A stretch of DNA of 6,358 nucleotides, taken from positions 1-6,358 of the forward strand of contig SKHS01000222.1 in the NCBI GenBank assembly GCA_007116835.1, read 5' to 3'. A program made the position numbers and the translations under genes. Below are positions 6,351 to 6,358 of the stretch, in pieces; within the stretch, counting starts at the first letter, position 1; each line of letters starts with the position of its first letter. The stretch comes from Halomonas sp. (GTDB taxonomy: Bacteria; Pseudomonadota; Gammaproteobacteria; Pseudomonadales; Halomonadaceae). The notes beneath the pieces were generated by a model that ran no database searches, was not told the DNA's origin, and worked only from the letters and a program-made list of their open reading frames with translations.

Positions 6351-6358
6351 TAGCGCTG

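Overview
The window looks like chromosomal DNA from a gammaproteobacterium, probably a Halomonas-like member of the Oceanospirillales. This rests on the style of the proteins and on base composition (roughly 50-60% G+C in lines I counted), not on a database search. It holds four clear protein genes, one very small gene that is easy to miss, and a well-defined regulatory region between two divergent units. I saw no tRNA, rRNA, CRISPR array or insertion sequence.

Left part (3-1469, + strand): a complete-looking cytochrome P450 with every class hallmark, cut close at the left edge, so its promoter and RBS are not visible. No ferredoxin or reductase partner lies in the window. Its lines count near 50% G+C, against about 59% for the neighbouring ATPase gene.

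Centre (4593 down to 1479, - strand): a compact metal-response operon in the order MerR-family regulator, CopA-type Cu(I)-exporting P1B ATPase, and a 24-residue hydrophobic microprotein. The reading frames overlap at both junctions: 34 nt between regulator and ATPase, and an ATGA overlap between ATPase and microprotein. The operon starts at a classic MerR-type promoter (4627-4658) with an overlong spacer and a 21-bp dyad. The expected circuit is metal binding by the regulator, untwisting of the long-spacer promoter, and production of regulator, ATPase and microprotein together. One oddity is that the regulator has Cys where copper-specific CueR has Ser77, a feature of divalent-metal sensors, although the ATPase it drives has Cu(I) transport motifs.

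Right part (4853-6199, + strand): a FadL/OmpP1-family outer-membrane long-chain fatty-acid channel with signal peptide and C-terminal Phe, followed by a strong intrinsic terminator (6244-6267). Its upstream region has two copies, exactly 40 bp apart, of a motif resembling the AAAC-N4-GTTT operator of the fatty-acid-responsive repressor PsrA. They bracket a plausible -10 box. A perfect short inverted repeat abuts the second copy. The last 91 bases hold no recognisable gene.

The least ordinary points are the copA-coupled microprotein, the Cys-for-Ser substitution in the regulator, and the paired PsrA-like sites before fadL.
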